Source: Stenotrophomonas acidaminiphila
GTDB taxonomy: Bacteria > Pseudomonadota > Gammaproteobacteria > Xanthomonadales > Xanthomonadaceae
Assembly (NCBI RefSeq): GCF_001431595.1
Contig: NZ_LDJO01000014.1
Span: 1 to 64,000 of the forward strand
DNA: 64,000 nt
Direction of reading: 5' to 3'
Shown here: positions 36,457 through 47,375 of the stretch, in pieces
Layout: the number at the start of each line of letters is the position of its first letter
Numbering within the stretch: the stretch's first letter is position 1
Position numbers and translations under genes: made by a program
The notes under the pieces: model-generated
The model's input: the letters and a program-made list of their open reading frames with translations, nothing else
The model's database searches: none
What the model was told of the DNA's origin: nothing

Positions 36457-36561
36457 TTTTCCACAACGCCTGTGCGGTACCTCCGGCAAAAGCTGTGGAC
36501 AACGTGGCCGCCGCCGGTAATGGCGGGCCTGGCCGGGACGTGGTGAAAATCTGTCCAGCGC
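36457..36561. repeat. Composite intergenic element, copy B
   Basis: In the 381-bp region between gltA and the convergent gene at 36632. Box 1 TTTTCCACA (36457-36465), 28 nt, inverted box 2 TGTGGACAA (36494-36502), 38 nt with a GGCCGCC/GGCGGGCC hairpin, then TGGTGAAAATCTGTCCAGCG (36541-36560). Boxes and spacings match copy A (30540) exactly while the spacer sequence differs. Apart from this element and the gltA terminator I see nothing in the region. Confidence 0.7.
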
Positions 36562-36631
36562 GAAGCGGGCCGGGCCTTGGGGCAGCAGCGCCGTGGCGGA
36601 GCGCGGGCGGGCACGCCGCCAGGCGGCTGGA

Positions 36632-37258
36632 TCAGCCGGCGTCGTCGGCCAGGAGCTGGCGCAGCTGGGCCAGCGTCGCCCGTGGCAGCGGCTTGCCGTC
36701 GTCGCTGGACACCGGCGGATGGCGCAGGCCGTTCTCCGGAAGCACGACCAGCTCGAAGGCGATGCCGTCGGCCGCGAACTCCCAGGCCGGATAGCGCTGC
36801 CGCGATGCATGACCGGCGAGCTGCAGCTGTGCGGTGCGCGCTTCGGCGGGAATGTGCTGGTCGTGCAGGAAGCGCTGCACCGCATCGGTGTCGTCGCAGT
36901 GCAGGTGCAGCGTCACCGGGGTGCCGGCGCCGGCGGTGCCGGCCAGCACCGCACCGGCCAGCCGCGGCTGGAACGCGTGCAGGAACTGCATCGCCAGCAC
37001 CGCCGCCTCGCGGTGCTGGCGCAGCGCCGCCGGCTGTACGCGCGTGTCGAACAGCCGCTGCTGTTCGCGCAGCATCTCCTCCACCTCGGCCTGGCGCGGC
37101 CACAGCGCTTCGTCGTGGATGCCCAGGCGGCTGGCGGCCTTGCGCCGTGCCTGCTCCGGATCGTGGATGCCGCCCTCACGGATCAGGCGGGCGGCCTCCT
37201 GGGCGATCAGCCGCCGTTCGCGGCTGCCGCGCTGGGCGTTGGGTGCCGGACGTGGCAT
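36632..37258 (-). CDS. Conserved protein of unknown function
   Basis: A 208-aa cytosolic protein. The N-terminal basic helix (RRLIAQEAARLIREGGIHDPEQARRKAASRLGI) with the EVEEMLREQQRLF segment matches a family that I recall as widespread in gammaproteobacteria and sometimes labelled nucleotidyltransferase without experimental basis. The second half (GTPVTLHLHCDDTDAVQRFL) looks like an alpha/beta domain that could fit such a fold, but I see no clear GS-x-DxD motif. It is convergent with gltA and upstream of mrcA on the same strand. Confidence 0.75.
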   Translation of the reverse strand: MPRPAPNAQRGSRERRLIAQEAARLIREGGIHDPEQARRKAASRLGIHDEALWPRQAEVEEMLREQQRLFDTRVQPAALRQHREAAVLAMQFLHAFQPRLAGAVLAGTAGAGTPVTLHLHCDDTDAVQRFLHDQHIPAEARTAQLQLAGHASRQRYPAWEFAADGIAFELVVLPENGLRHPPVSSDDGKPLPRATLAQLRQLLADDAG

Positions 37259-37336
37259 CGCGGTTCTCCGGTTGTCGGCAGCCCGCCGGATCCGGGCCGA
37301 TGCGGGAAGGCGACGGCTGCCGCCTTCCCGGGTGGG

Positions 37337-39769
37337 TCAGAAGATATCGAACGCGGCGTCGTCGGCCTTCGGGTCGTGCTGGTCGAAATCGAATTCCTGC
37401 ATCCGGTCCAGGTCCTCGACCTTGATCCATTCGGTGGCGCCGTTGAGGGTCGCCTGCACCATGCCCGAGGGCGGGTCGTTGCGCGCGATCGGCGCGTCCT
37501 TCAGCGCCACCCGCATGTAGTCGATCCAGATCGGCAGCGCGGCGCGGCCGCCGTACTCGCGGTAGCCCAGCGAACGGAAGTCGTCGCGGCCGACCCACAC
37601 GGTGGTGGCCAGCGGGCCGCCGAAGCCGGAGAACCAGGCGTCGCGGTGGTCGTTGGTCGAGCCGGTCTTGCCGCCCACGTCCTCGCGACCCAGTACCTTG
37701 GCCGCGGTACCGGTGCCACGCTGGACCACGTCGCGCATCATCGACACCAGCTGGTATGCGGTGCGCTCGTCGATCGCGCGCGGGGCGGCATGGGTGTTGG
37801 CATCGACCGCTGCCGGCGCGGCTTCGCTCCCGGTCTCGGCGTTGCCGGTAGCGGCTGCGGGCTTGGCCGGCGGGGCTTCGGCGCCGAAGTTGAAACCGTC
37901 CACGACCTGGCTGGCCGGCACCATGCCGCCGGCGCCACCGCCGCAGCCGCGGCAGGCCAGCGCCGGATTGGCCTTGAACACCACGTTGCCATCGCGGTCC
38001 CTGACCTCGTCGATGGTCCAGGTGTCCACCCGCGAGCCGCCATTGGCGAACACGGCATAGCCGCGCGCGACCGACAGCGGCGTCAGCGAGGCGGTGCCCA
38101 GCGACATCGACAGGTTCGGCGGCAGCTCGGCTTCCTGGAAGCCGAACTCGCTGATGTACTTGCGGGCGAAATCCACGCCGATGCTGTCCAGCAGCCGCAC
38201 CGACACCAGGTTGCGCGACTGCACCAGGGCCTCGCGCAGGCGCATCGGGCCGCGGAACCCGCCGCCGTCGTTCTTCGGCTCCCAGGTCTTGCCGCGGCGG
38301 TCGCGGAACACCACCGGCGCGTCGAGCACGATCGAGGCCGGGTTGAAGCCCTTGTCGAACGCGGCCGCGTACAGGAACGGCTTGAAGCTGGAGCCGGGCT
38401 GGCGCCGGGCCTGGGTGGCGCGGTTGAACTTGTTGCCGGCAAAGCTGAAACCGCCGACCAGGGCGCGCAGGGCGCCGTTGCCGGCGTCGAGCGAGACCAG
38501 TGCGGCCTGGCCGAGCGGCAGCTGTTCGATCAACCACTCGCCTTCCTTCTCGCCGGTACGCACGCGGATGACGTCGCCACGGGCAGCCAGCTTGGCCGGC
38601 GCCCGCGTGGTCCAGCGGCTGGCCGCCACCGGCAGGACCAGCTCGGTGCGGTCGGCCAGCACCACGCTGATGCCGCCGTCGGCATGCACCGCCGACACGA
38701 TCGCCGGCAGCAGCCCGGACTGCGAGGGGATCGCGGCGATGTGGCGGGCAAGCGTGGCCGCATCGGCGTCGGCGGCCACGTCGATATGCTGCTCCGGCCC
38801 GCGCCAGCCGTGGCGGTGGTCGTACAGCAGCAGGCCATCGCGCACGGCGATGTTGGCCGCTTCCTGCGCCTGGCTGTCGATGGTGGTGGTGACCCGGTAG
38901 CCCTTGTTGAGTACGTCGCCGCCGTGCAGGGCGATCATTTCCTGGCGGACCATCTCCGCCACGTAGGGCGCGTTGACCTCGATCGGCGGCTCGTGCGGGG
39001 AGGCGTGCATGGGCACCGCCTTGGCCGCGTCGGCCTCGGCCTGGCTGATGAAGCCCAGGTCGGCCATGCGCTGCAGCACGTAGTTGTCGCGGCGCTGGCG
39101 CGCCCGTTCCGGGTTGCTGATCGGGTTGCCGCTGGACGGGAACTTGGGAATGCCGGCCAGCGAGGCCATCTCGTCCAGGTCCAGCTCGCCGAGCTTCTTG
39201 CCGTAGTAGTACTCGGCGGCGGCGCCGATGCCATAGGCGCGGTTGCCGAAGAAACTCTTGTTCAGGTACAGCTCGAAGATCTCGTCCTTGCTCAGCTCGC
39301 TCTCGATCTTGCGCGCGAGCAGGATCTCGGCCAGCTTGCGGGTGTAGCTGTACTCGGAGCTGAGGAAGAACTGGCGGGCCACCTGCTGGGTGATGGTCGA
39401 ACCGCCGGGCACGCGCTTGTCGCTGGTGGTGGCCAGCAGCCAGACCGCGCGGGCGATGCCCTTGTAGTCGACGCCGCCATGTTCGTAGAAGCGGGCGTCC
39501 TCGGTGGCCAGGAAGGCCTGCTTCAGGCGCTCGGGCACGTCCTTCATCTCGATCGGATAGCGCCGGGTCTCGCCGAACACGGCCATCAGCTTGCCGTCGC
39601 TGGCATGGACGTACATCGGCTCCTGCAGCTCCACCTCGCGCAGGGTCTGCACGTCGGGCAGCTTCGAGGAAATCACGTAATAGAGGGCGCCCGCGGCGAT
39701 GGCACCAACCAGGGCGAGGGCGACGAACAGTGCCAGCAGCCAGCGCAGCCAGCGACGGAAACGGGGCAT
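37337..39769 (-). CDS. mrcA: Penicillin-binding protein 1A
   Basis: Bifunctional class-A PBP of 810 aa that polymerises and cross-links peptidoglycan. A membrane anchor (residues 8-32) is followed by the GT51 domain with catalytic E90 ([12 protein letters not shown]), and the transpeptidase with S460-S-F-K463, SRN and GGKTGS near 695. Between SRN and KTG sits an insertion starting ACRGCGGG with Ala/Pro-rich sequence, as in E. coli PBP1A. ATG at 39769; TATACT at 39811-39806 on its strand is a likely -10. It is divergent from pilM, the usual arrangement. Confidence 0.96.
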   Translation of the reverse strand: MPRFRRWLRWLLALFVALALVGAIAAGALYYVISSKLPDVQTLREVELQEPMYVHASDGKLMAVFGETRRYPIEMKDVPERLKQAFLATEDARFYEHGGVDYKGIARAVWLLATTSDKRVPGGSTITQQVARQFFLSSEYSYTRKLAEILLARKIESELSKDEIFELYLNKSFFGNRAYGIGAAAEYYYGKKLGELDLDEMASLAGIPKFPSSGNPISNPERARQRRDNYVLQRMADLGFISQAEADAAKAVPMHASPHEPPIEVNAPYVAEMVRQEMIALHGGDVLNKGYRVTTTIDSQAQEAANIAVRDGLLLYDHRHGWRGPEQHIDVAADADAATLARHIAAIPSQSGLLPAIVSAVHADGGISVVLADRTELVLPVAASRWTTRAPAKLAARGDVIRVRTGEKEGEWLIEQLPLGQAALVSLDAGNGALRALVGGFSFAGNKFNRATQARRQPGSSFKPFLYAAAFDKGFNPASIVLDAPVVFRDRRGKTWEPKNDGGGFRGPMRLREALVQSRNLVSVRLLDSIGVDFARKYISEFGFQEAELPPNLSMSLGTASLTPLSVARGYAVFANGGSRVDTWTIDEVRDRDGNVVFKANPALACRGCGGGAGGMVPASQVVDGFNFGAEAPPAKPAAATGNAETGSEAAPAAVDANTHAAPRAIDERTAYQLVSMMRDVVQRGTGTAAKVLGREDVGGKTGSTNDHRDAWFSGFGGPLATTVWVGRDDFRSLGYREYGGRAALPIWIDYMRVALKDAPIARNDPPSGMVQATLNGATEWIKVEDLDRMQEFDFDQHDPKADDAAFDIF

Positions 39770-39872
39770 CAAGCAGGATCCCGATTGCGGATTTCGTGGC
39801 CGCAGAGTATAGAGTACGCGGGGGAACGGCTGGGGCCGTCCCTTGGGGAAAGGGGGTCGGGGATGGCTCTGA

Positions 39873-41044
<1,172 letters not shown>

Positions 41045-41045
<1 letters not shown>

Positions 41046-41704
41046 TGGCACGCATCAATCTATTGCCTTGGCGCGCCGAGCGGCGCAAACAGCGCCAGCG
41101 CGAGTTCTACACCATGCTCGGCCTGGCCGCCGCCGTCGGCGTGCTGATGTCGCTGCTGCTGTATTTCTACTACGACGGGCAGGTCAGCGGCCAGAACGAG
41201 CGCAATGCCTATCTCGAGGCCGAGATCGCCAAGGTCAAGGAGCAGAACAAGGAGATCGACCGGCTGGACAGCCAGAAGAAGCGTCTGCTCGACCGCAAGC
41301 AGGTCATCGAGGAACTGCAGGGCAAGCGCTCGCAGATGGTGCACCTGTTCGACGCGCTGGTGCGCACCATTCCCGATGGCGTGGTGCTGACCGCGCTCAA
41401 GCAGGAAGGCGAGACGCTGACGCTGGAAGGCCGCACCCAGTCCAACGCGCGGGTCAGTACCTACATGCGCAACCTGGAAAGCTCGGGCTGGATGTCCAAT
41501 CCGGAGCTGTCGGTGATCGAGGCCAAGGCGCAGGAAGCTTCGGGCTCGGCGGTGGACATCAAGTCGCTGCCGTACGTGTTCACCCTGAAGGTGAAACTGC
41601 CGGCACCGGGTGAGAACGCAGCGCAGACGTCGGAAGCGGATGCCGCGCCTGCTGCCGCGCCGGCGCCTGCTGCGGACACGGCGCAGAAGGAGGCCCGCCC
41701 ATGA
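41045..41704 (+). CDS. pilN: Type IV pilus assembly protein PilN
   Basis: A 219-aa inner-membrane protein. The N-terminal MARINLLPWR is the motif inserted into PilM; one membrane helix (about 25-43); a coiled coil (60-105); then a ferredoxin-like periplasmic domain that pairs with PilO. The C-terminal 30 residues are Ala/Pro-rich. It overlaps pilM (1 bp) and pilO (4 bp, ATGA). Confidence 0.95.
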
Positions 41705-42378
41705 GCCAGAAGAAGAGCGGTTTCAACAATCTGGACCTCAACAACATCGGCAACTGGCCGCAGGGCCCCAAGCTGGTGTTCTGCGCGCTGCTGGCACTGC
41801 TGATCCTGGGCTTGTCCTACCTGCTGGTCATCCGCGGCACGGCCGAGGAACTGGAAGGGCTGGAAGCCAGGGAGGTCGAACTGCGGACCAGCTTCGAGAA
41901 GGAGCAGCAGCGTGCGGTCAACCTCGAGCCGCTCAAGCAGCAGCTCGCGCAGATGGAGCAGGTGCTGCAGCAGATGCTGCGCCAGCTGCCCAGCAAGACC
42001 GAGATGCCCGACCTGATCATCGACGTGTCGCAGACCGCGCTGTCCAGCGGACTGAACAACGAACTGTTCAAGCCCGGCGACGAGCAGATCAAGGAGTTCT
42101 ACGCCGAGAAGCCGATCGCGCTGCGGCTGGTGGGCAGCTACCACCAGTTCGGTGCCTTCGTCAGCGGCGTGGCCTCGCTGCCGCGCGTGGTGATCCTGAC
42201 CATGCACGACATCAACCTGAAGCCGAAGGATCCCAAGGCCGGCATCTCCGCGCGCAGCGGCGCGCTGGAACTGTCGGGCACGGTCAAGACCTACCGCTAC
42301 CTGGATGACAACGAGCTGGCGGACCAGGAAAAGAAGGCCGCCGAGGAAGAAGCGGCGCGCAAGAAGGAGGGCAAGTGA
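41701..42378 (+). CDS. pilO: Type IV pilus assembly protein PilO
   Basis: A 225-aa inner-membrane protein with one N-terminal helix (about 23-42), a coiled coil and the periplasmic ferredoxin-like domain (PSKTEMPDLIIDVSQTALSSG). It forms the heterodimer with PilN that carries PilP. The start overlaps the pilN stop by 4 bp and the stop overlaps pilP by 1 bp. Confidence 0.95.
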   Translation: MSQKKSGFNNLDLNNIGNWPQGPKLVFCALLALLILGLSYLLVIRGTAEELEGLEAREVELRTSFEKEQQRAVNLEPLKQQLAQMEQVLQQMLRQLPSKTEMPDLIIDVSQTALSSGLNNELFKPGDEQIKEFYAEKPIALRLVGSYHQFGAFVSGVASLPRVVILTMHDINLKPKDPKAGISARSGALELSGTVKTYRYLDDNELADQEKKAAEEEAARKKEGK

Positions 42379-42914
42379 TGAAGGGTCCCCTCCGCATCCG
42401 GGCGCTCTGCGCGGTGGTTCTGGTGGTGGCCGCGACCGGTTGTTCGCGCGGCATCACCAGCACTCCGGGCGATGCGCCCAATCTTGAGAAGTGGGTGGCT
42501 GACGTACGTGCACGCCCGGCCACGCCGCTGGATCCGCTGCCGGTGATGCAGCAGTTCGAGACCTTCGAGTACTCGGCGCAGGGGCTGCGCGATCCGTTCA
42601 GCGATGCCTGGGCCAGTGCGGACGGCAACAGCGCCCTGCGCCCGGATCCGAACCGGCGCAAGGAGCCGCTGGAAGCCTTCCCGCTCGACAGCCTGGACAT
42701 GGTCGGGACGATCGGCAAAGGCGCCGCCATGGTCGCGCTGGTGATGGGGCCGGACAAGGTGACCTACCGTGTCCGTCCGGGGGTGTACCTGGGGCAGAGC
42801 GATGGCCGCGTCACCAGTGTGCGCGAGGACGGCATTGAGCTGATTGAACTGGTGCCCGATGGTGCTGGCGGCTGGCTGGAACGCCCGGCCTCGCTGGCGC
42901 TTGACGATCGATGA
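42378..42914 (+). CDS. pilP: Type IV pilus lipoprotein PilP
   Basis: A 178-aa lipoprotein with signal peptide ending V17-A-A-T-G-C22. The PilP beta-domain (MVGTIGKGAAMVALVMGPD, VRPGVYLGQSDGRV) connects PilNO to the secretin PilQ. The central Pro-rich linker (residues 40-100) is the PilO-binding arm. ATG at 42378 overlaps the pilO stop. Confidence 0.95.
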   Translation: MKGPLRIRALCAVVLVVAATGCSRGITSTPGDAPNLEKWVADVRARPATPLDPLPVMQQFETFEYSAQGLRDPFSDAWASADGNSALRPDPNRRKEPLEAFPLDSLDMVGTIGKGAAMVALVMGPDKVTYRVRPGVYLGQSDGRVTSVREDGIELIELVPDGAGGWLERPASLALDDR

Positions 42915-42935
42915 ATGATTATTGGGGATAGCACG

Positions 42936-44828
42936 ATGACTTTTTCCAAAGCCCTGAGCCTGCGTCCCGCCCGGCGCCATGCGATGGTCCACGCCCGCGC
43001 ACTGGGAGTTGCGCTGGCACTGGCCTGCGGCTCTCCGTTGGTGGCCTTCGCCGCCGACCTCGCTCCGCCGGCCGCCGCACAGCCCGCGGCTACCGTCGCG
43101 GTCACCAAGGTCGACTTCAAGCGCGGCGATGACGGCGCAGGCCGCCTGATCCTGCAGTTCGACGGCCAGGGCGCCAGCCCGGACCTGAGGACCCAGGGCA
43201 ACAGCGTCGTGGTCGACATGGGCAATGCGACCCTGCCGGCCGAACTGCAGCGCCCGCTGAACGTGGTGGACTTCGCCACGCCGGTGCAGCGCATCGATGC
43301 CAAGCCGTCTGGCCATGGCTCGCAGCTGGTGCTCAGCACCCAGGGTGCGTTCGAGTCGCTGGCCTACCAGTCCGGCAACGAGTACGTGGTGGAGATCTCG
43401 CCACGCCAGGAACAGTCTGCGACCGGTGCGGTGACCGCCCAGACCGTGGCCCAGGCCGCGGCCACGGTGGCCGCGCGCGGTTACAGCGGGCGCCCGGTGA
43501 CGTTCAATTTCCAGGACGTGCCGGTGCGCACCGTGCTGCAGCTGATCGCCGAGGAATCCAACCTCAACGTGGTCGCGTCCGATACGGTGCAGGGCAATGT
43601 GACCCTGCGCCTGGTCAATGTGCCGTGGGACCAGGCGCTGGACATCGTCCTGCGCGCCAAGGGCCTGGACAAGCGCCGCGATGGCGGGGTGATCTGGGTT
43701 GCACCGCAACCCGAGCTGGCCAAGTTCGAGCAGGACAAGGAAGACGCCCGCATCGCGATCGAAGAGCGCGAGAACCTGGCCACCGATTACATCCAGATCA
43801 ACTACCACAGCGCCGAGGCGATCTTCAAGGCACTGACCGAAGCCAAGGGCATCGGCAACGCGGGTGCCGGTGGTGGCGGTGGTGCCGGCGGCAGCGCGCA
43901 GCGCGAGAACGGCTTCCTGTCCAAGCGCGGCATGATCGTGGCCGACGAGCGCACCAACACGCTGATGATCAGCGACATCCCGAAGAAGATCGCGCAGATG
44001 CGCGAACTGATCGCGGTGATCGACCGGCCGGTCGACCAGGTGCTGATCGAAGGGCGCATCGTCATCGCCTCGGACACCTTCGCGCGTGACCTCGGCGCCA
44101 AGTTCGGCATCCAGGGTCGTCGCATCGGCGACCGCACCCAGGCCATCAGCGGCTCGCTGGGGGGCAACAGCAGCATCATCAACGACGGCATCGTCACGAA
44201 CCAGGGTCTGAACGTGAACCTGCCGGCGAAGACCTATACGGAAAGTCCGGCGGGCGCGATCGCCTACACCCTGCTGGGTGCCAACTTCTCCCTGGACGTC
44301 GAGCTGTCGGCGATGCAGGAGGAAGGGCGTGGCGAGGTGGTTTCCAATCCGCGCATCGTCACCGCCAACCAGCGCGAAGGCGTGATCAAGCAGGGCAAGG
44401 AAATCGGTTACGTCACCATTTCCGGCGGCGGTGGCGCCGGCGGTGCGCCGACGGCCAACGTGCAGTTCAAGGAAGTGCTGCTGGAGCTGAAGGTCACCCC
44501 GACCATCACCCAGGACAACCGCGTCTTCCTCAACATGAACGTGAAGAAGGACGAAGTCGATCGCTTCCTCGATGTGACCGATTTCGGCACCGTGCCGATC
44601 ATCAACCGCCGCGAGATCAACACCGCGGTGCTGGTGGACGATGGTCAGACCGTGGTGATCGGCGGCGTGTACGAGTTCAACGACCGCAGCAGCGTGGCCA
44701 AGGTACCGTTCCTGGGCGACGTGCCGTTCCTGGGCAATCTGTTCAAGAAGCGCGGCCGTGCCAAGGACAAGGCCGAACTGCTGGTGTTCGTGACGCCCAA
44801 GATCCTGCGCGTGGCCAAGCCGCACTGA
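42936..44828 (+). CDS. pilQ: Type IV pilus secretin PilQ
   Basis: Outer-membrane secretin of 630 aa through which the pilus is extruded. Signal peptide (about 1-40), one AMIN domain (peptidoglycan binding, residues about 55-145), N0/N1 secretin domains with FNFQDVPVRTVLQLIAEESN, a Gly-rich loop, and the C-terminal secretin channel ending with the conserved ELLVFVTPKIL. The ATG at 42936 has GGGGA 8 nt upstream and is preferred to an ATG at 42915. Only one AMIN repeat is recognisable. Confidence 0.95.
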   Translation: MTFSKALSLRPARRHAMVHARALGVALALACGSPLVAFAADLAPPAAAQPAATVAVTKVDFKRGDDGAGRLILQFDGQGASPDLRTQGNSVVVDMGNATLPAELQRPLNVVDFATPVQRIDAKPSGHGSQLVLSTQGAFESLAYQSGNEYVVEISPRQEQSATGAVTAQTVAQAAATVAARGYSGRPVTFNFQDVPVRTVLQLIAEESNLNVVASDTVQGNVTLRLVNVPWDQALDIVLRAKGLDKRRDGGVIWVAPQPELAKFEQDKEDARIAIEERENLATDYIQINYHSAEAIFKALTEAKGIGNAGAGGGGGAGGSAQRENGFLSKRGMIVADERTNTLMISDIPKKIAQMRELIAVIDRPVDQVLIEGRIVIASDTFARDLGAKFGIQGRRIGDRTQAISGSLGGNSSIINDGIVTNQGLNVNLPAKTYTESPAGAIAYTLLGANFSLDVELSAMQEEGRGEVVSNPRIVTANQREGVIKQGKEIGYVTISGGGGAGGAPTANVQFKEVLLELKVTPTITQDNRVFLNMNVKKDEVDRFLDVTDFGTVPIINRREINTAVLVDDGQTVVIGGVYEFNDRSSVAKVPFLGDVPFLGNLFKKRGRAKDKAELLVFVTPKILRVAKPH

Positions 44829-44851
44829 GCCGGGTCCATCCGGAAGAGCAC

Positions 44852-44882
44852 GAGGGGCCGCCGCAAGGCGGCCTCTTCGTTT
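44852..44882 (+). terminator. Terminator of pilMNOPQ
   Basis: GGCCGCC (44856-44862) and GGCGGCC (44867-44873) with a GCAA tetraloop, followed by TCTTCGTTT. Confidence 0.75.
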
Positions 44883-44941
44883 CCGGTCCGTGCAAGCGGC
44901 TGCGATGAACCATTTCATCGTGGATCGGTCAAACTGCGCCT

Positions 44942-45952
44942 ATGAACCTGACCCCGAACACGCCCCCGCCGCCGACCGTCGACAACGGCCTGCACGCGGC
45001 TTTCATCGCCCTGCGCGATGCCCTGGCTGGCGAGATCGTCGGCCAGTCGGTACTGATCGAGCGCCTGCTGGTCGCGCTGTTGGCCGATGGCCACCTCCTG
45101 GTGGAAGGCGCACCCGGACTGGCCAAGACCACGGCGATCCGCGCGCTGGCCTCGCGCATCGACGCCAGCTTCGCGCGCATCCAGTTCACGCCCGACCTGC
45201 TGCCGGCCGACCTGACCGGCACCGACATCTGGCGTCCGCAGGAGGGACGCTTCGAGTTCCAGCCGGGTCCGGTGTTCCATCCGATCCTGCTGGCCGACGA
45301 GATCAACCGTGCACCGGCCAAGGTGCAATCGGCGCTGCTGGAGGCGATGGGCGAGCGCCAGGTGACGGTGGGCCGCACGACCTACCCGTTGCCGTCGGTG
45401 TTCCTGGTCATGGCCACCCAGAACCCGATCGAACAGGAAGGCACGTTCCCGCTGCCCGAGGCGCAGCTGGACCGTTTCCTGATGCACGTGCGCATCGGCT
45501 ATCCCGATGCCGCCGCCGAGATCGACATCCTGCGACTGGCCCGCGAGCGTGCGCTGCGCGAAATGGACGCGGTGTCCGTGCCGATGCAGAGACTCTCCCT
45601 GGAACAGGTCGAGCAGGCACGACGGGCGGTCCTGGAACTGCACATGGCGCCGCAGCTGGAGCGCTATCTGGTCGAGCTGGTGCTGGCCTCGCGCGACGCA
45701 TCGGCCTACGACGCCTCGCTGGCACGGCGCATCGCATGGGGTGCCAGTCCGCGCGGGTCGATTGCCCTGGAGCGCTGCGCGCGGGCCAGGGCGTGGCTGG
45801 CCGGACGCGACTACGTGACCCCGGACGACGTGCGTGCAGTCGCGCCGGACGTGCTGCGGCACCGGGTGCTGCCCAGCTACGAAGCGGCGGCCGAAGGCTG
45901 GGACGGCGAACGCCTGGTCGCGGCACTGCTCGACCGCGTGCCGTTGCCGTGA
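44942..45952 (+). CDS. MoxR family AAA+ ATPase
   Basis: A 336-aa MoxR-type AAA+ ATPase, first gene of the Bat operon. Walker A GAPGLAKTT at 56-64, Walker B LLADEINRAP near 116, MATQNPIEQEGTFPLPEAQLDRF (sensor 1 and arginine finger region), and the C-terminal lid. MoxR ATPases work with VWA proteins as chaperone-like complexes in envelope stress and metal insertion. The stop overlaps the DUF58 gene by one base. Confidence 0.95.
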   Translation: MNLTPNTPPPPTVDNGLHAAFIALRDALAGEIVGQSVLIERLLVALLADGHLLVEGAPGLAKTTAIRALASRIDASFARIQFTPDLLPADLTGTDIWRPQEGRFEFQPGPVFHPILLADEINRAPAKVQSALLEAMGERQVTVGRTTYPLPSVFLVMATQNPIEQEGTFPLPEAQLDRFLMHVRIGYPDAAAEIDILRLARERALREMDAVSVPMQRLSLEQVEQARRAVLELHMAPQLERYLVELVLASRDASAYDASLARRIAWGASPRGSIALERCARARAWLAGRDYVTPDDVRAVAPDVLRHRVLPSYEAAAEGWDGERLVAALLDRVPLP

Positions 45953-46923
45953 TGCGGCCGGGAAGTGGCAACGCGGAGCGGACGACGGCCATGCCCGGCG
46001 ACGTCTCTTCCCATGGCGTGGCGCCACTTCCCGCTGCCGACGGCATCGTCCCCTCGCTGGCCGAGCTGATCGCGCTGCGGCGTGCGGCGATGTCCACGCG
46101 CGGGCCGCGCCGCGGGCGACGCGGCGTATCCGCGCGGGCGACCTCCGCGCAGCGCGGGCGCGGCATGGAGTACGCCGAGTCGCGCGAGTACGTGGCCGGC
46201 GACGACGCCCGGCACATCGACTGGAAACTCAGCGCACGCACCGGCTTCACCCACACCAAGACCTTCCAGGCCGAGCGCGAGCGGCTGACCCTGCTGGTGG
46301 CCGATACCGCGCCCGCGTTGTATTTCGGTACCCGTGCGCGATTCAAGTCGGTGCAGGCCGCGCGTGCCGGCGCGATCGCGGCCTGGTCGGCATTGCGCGA
46401 CGGTGACCGCGTGGCGGCGCTGTGCGCTGGCCGGGCAGACGGGCTGGTGCCACCGGCGGGCGGCATGCGCGGCGTGCTGCGCGTGCTCGATGCCCTGGTG
46501 CGCTGGTATGGCGCGCCCACGGCCGATGGCACGGGCCTGCAGGCGGCGCTGGAGCGCGCTTCGCGTCTCCTGCATCCGGGCGCACGGGCGCTGGTGCTGG
46601 CGGATCCGGGCAGTGCCCTGGCCGTGGCGCCGGCCACCTGGTCGGCGTTGTCGATGCATGTGGACGTGCGCCTGTTGCTGCTGGTCGATCCGCTGGAGAT
46701 GCAGCCACCCCGATGCCTGTTGCCGGTGGTGGCGCCGGGCGGGCGCATGGAGCTGGACCTGGCTGCCGGTGCGGTGCGCGATGCCTGGCACACGGCCTTC
46801 GTCGGCCCGGTGGAGGCGCTGTGCCGGTCGTTGCCCGGTCGCAGGATCCAGGTACAGGTACTGGCATCGGACGACGCCAGCGATGCCTGGCTGGGGGCTG
46901 CCACGGTGGCGGCGGGCCGATGA
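45952..46923 (+). CDS. DUF58 domain-containing protein
   Basis: A 323-aa protein with the DUF58 hallmark YAESREYVAGDDARHIDW and KTFQAERER, usually paired with MoxR. DUF58 is a VWA-like fold but I see no clean MIDAS. There is no signal peptide, so cytosolic. ATG at 45952 overlaps the moxR stop; ATG 45991 is an alternative start. It overlaps the next gene by 4 bp. Confidence 0.92.
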   Translation: MRPGSGNAERTTAMPGDVSSHGVAPLPAADGIVPSLAELIALRRAAMSTRGPRRGRRGVSARATSAQRGRGMEYAESREYVAGDDARHIDWKLSARTGFTHTKTFQAERERLTLLVADTAPALYFGTRARFKSVQAARAGAIAAWSALRDGDRVAALCAGRADGLVPPAGGMRGVLRVLDALVRWYGAPTADGTGLQAALERASRLLHPGARALVLADPGSALAVAPATWSALSMHVDVRLLLLVDPLEMQPPRCLLPVVAPGGRMELDLAAGAVRDAWHTAFVGPVEALCRSLPGRRIQVQVLASDDASDAWLGAATVAAGR

Positions 46924-47375
46924 TCGGCGCCACGCTGCCGCTGCGCGACGTACACCTGCCGGCCGCTCCGGGCGGGTGGCCGCCGGCGCCAGGCTGGTGG
47001 CTGCTGCTGGGCGCGTTGCTGCTCGGGCTCGGCGCGGTCGTGGCACTGCGGCTGCGTCGCCGGCGCCGGCGGCAGCGCTGGCAATCGCTGTTCGATGGAT
47101 CGCTGGCCGCGGCGCCCGGCGCGGCTGCACGCATCGGCATGGCCGCGGAGCTTTTGCGGCGCGCGGCACGCCGCCGCGACCCGGCCGCGGCACTGCTGCA
47201 GGGCGAGGACTGGCTGCGGTTCCTCGATGGCGGTGATGGCCACGAATTCAGTACCGGCGACGGACGCGTGCTGCTCGATGGCGGCTTCCGCCGCGCGGTG
47301 GACGAGGCGGAAGCGACACGTGCATGTGCGCTTGCGCGTGGTCGCTTCATCGCGCTGATGGAGCGCGGCCGGTGA
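46920..47375 (+). CDS. DUF4381 family membrane protein
   Basis: A 151-aa protein with the DUF4381 signature LPLRDVHLPAAP, one strong membrane helix (about 24-42), a very basic stretch after it (RLRRRRRRQR) and a helical cytosolic domain with LLQGEDWLRFLDG. It is a standard member of MoxR/Bat operons. Start ATGA overlap with DUF58; end GTGA overlap with the VWA gene. Confidence 0.9.
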   Translation: MIGATLPLRDVHLPAAPGGWPPAPGWWLLLGALLLGLGAVVALRLRRRRRRQRWQSLFDGSLAAAPGAAARIGMAAELLRRAARRRDPAAALLQGEDWLRFLDGGDGHEFSTGDGRVLLDGGFRRAVDEAEATRACALARGRFIALMERGR

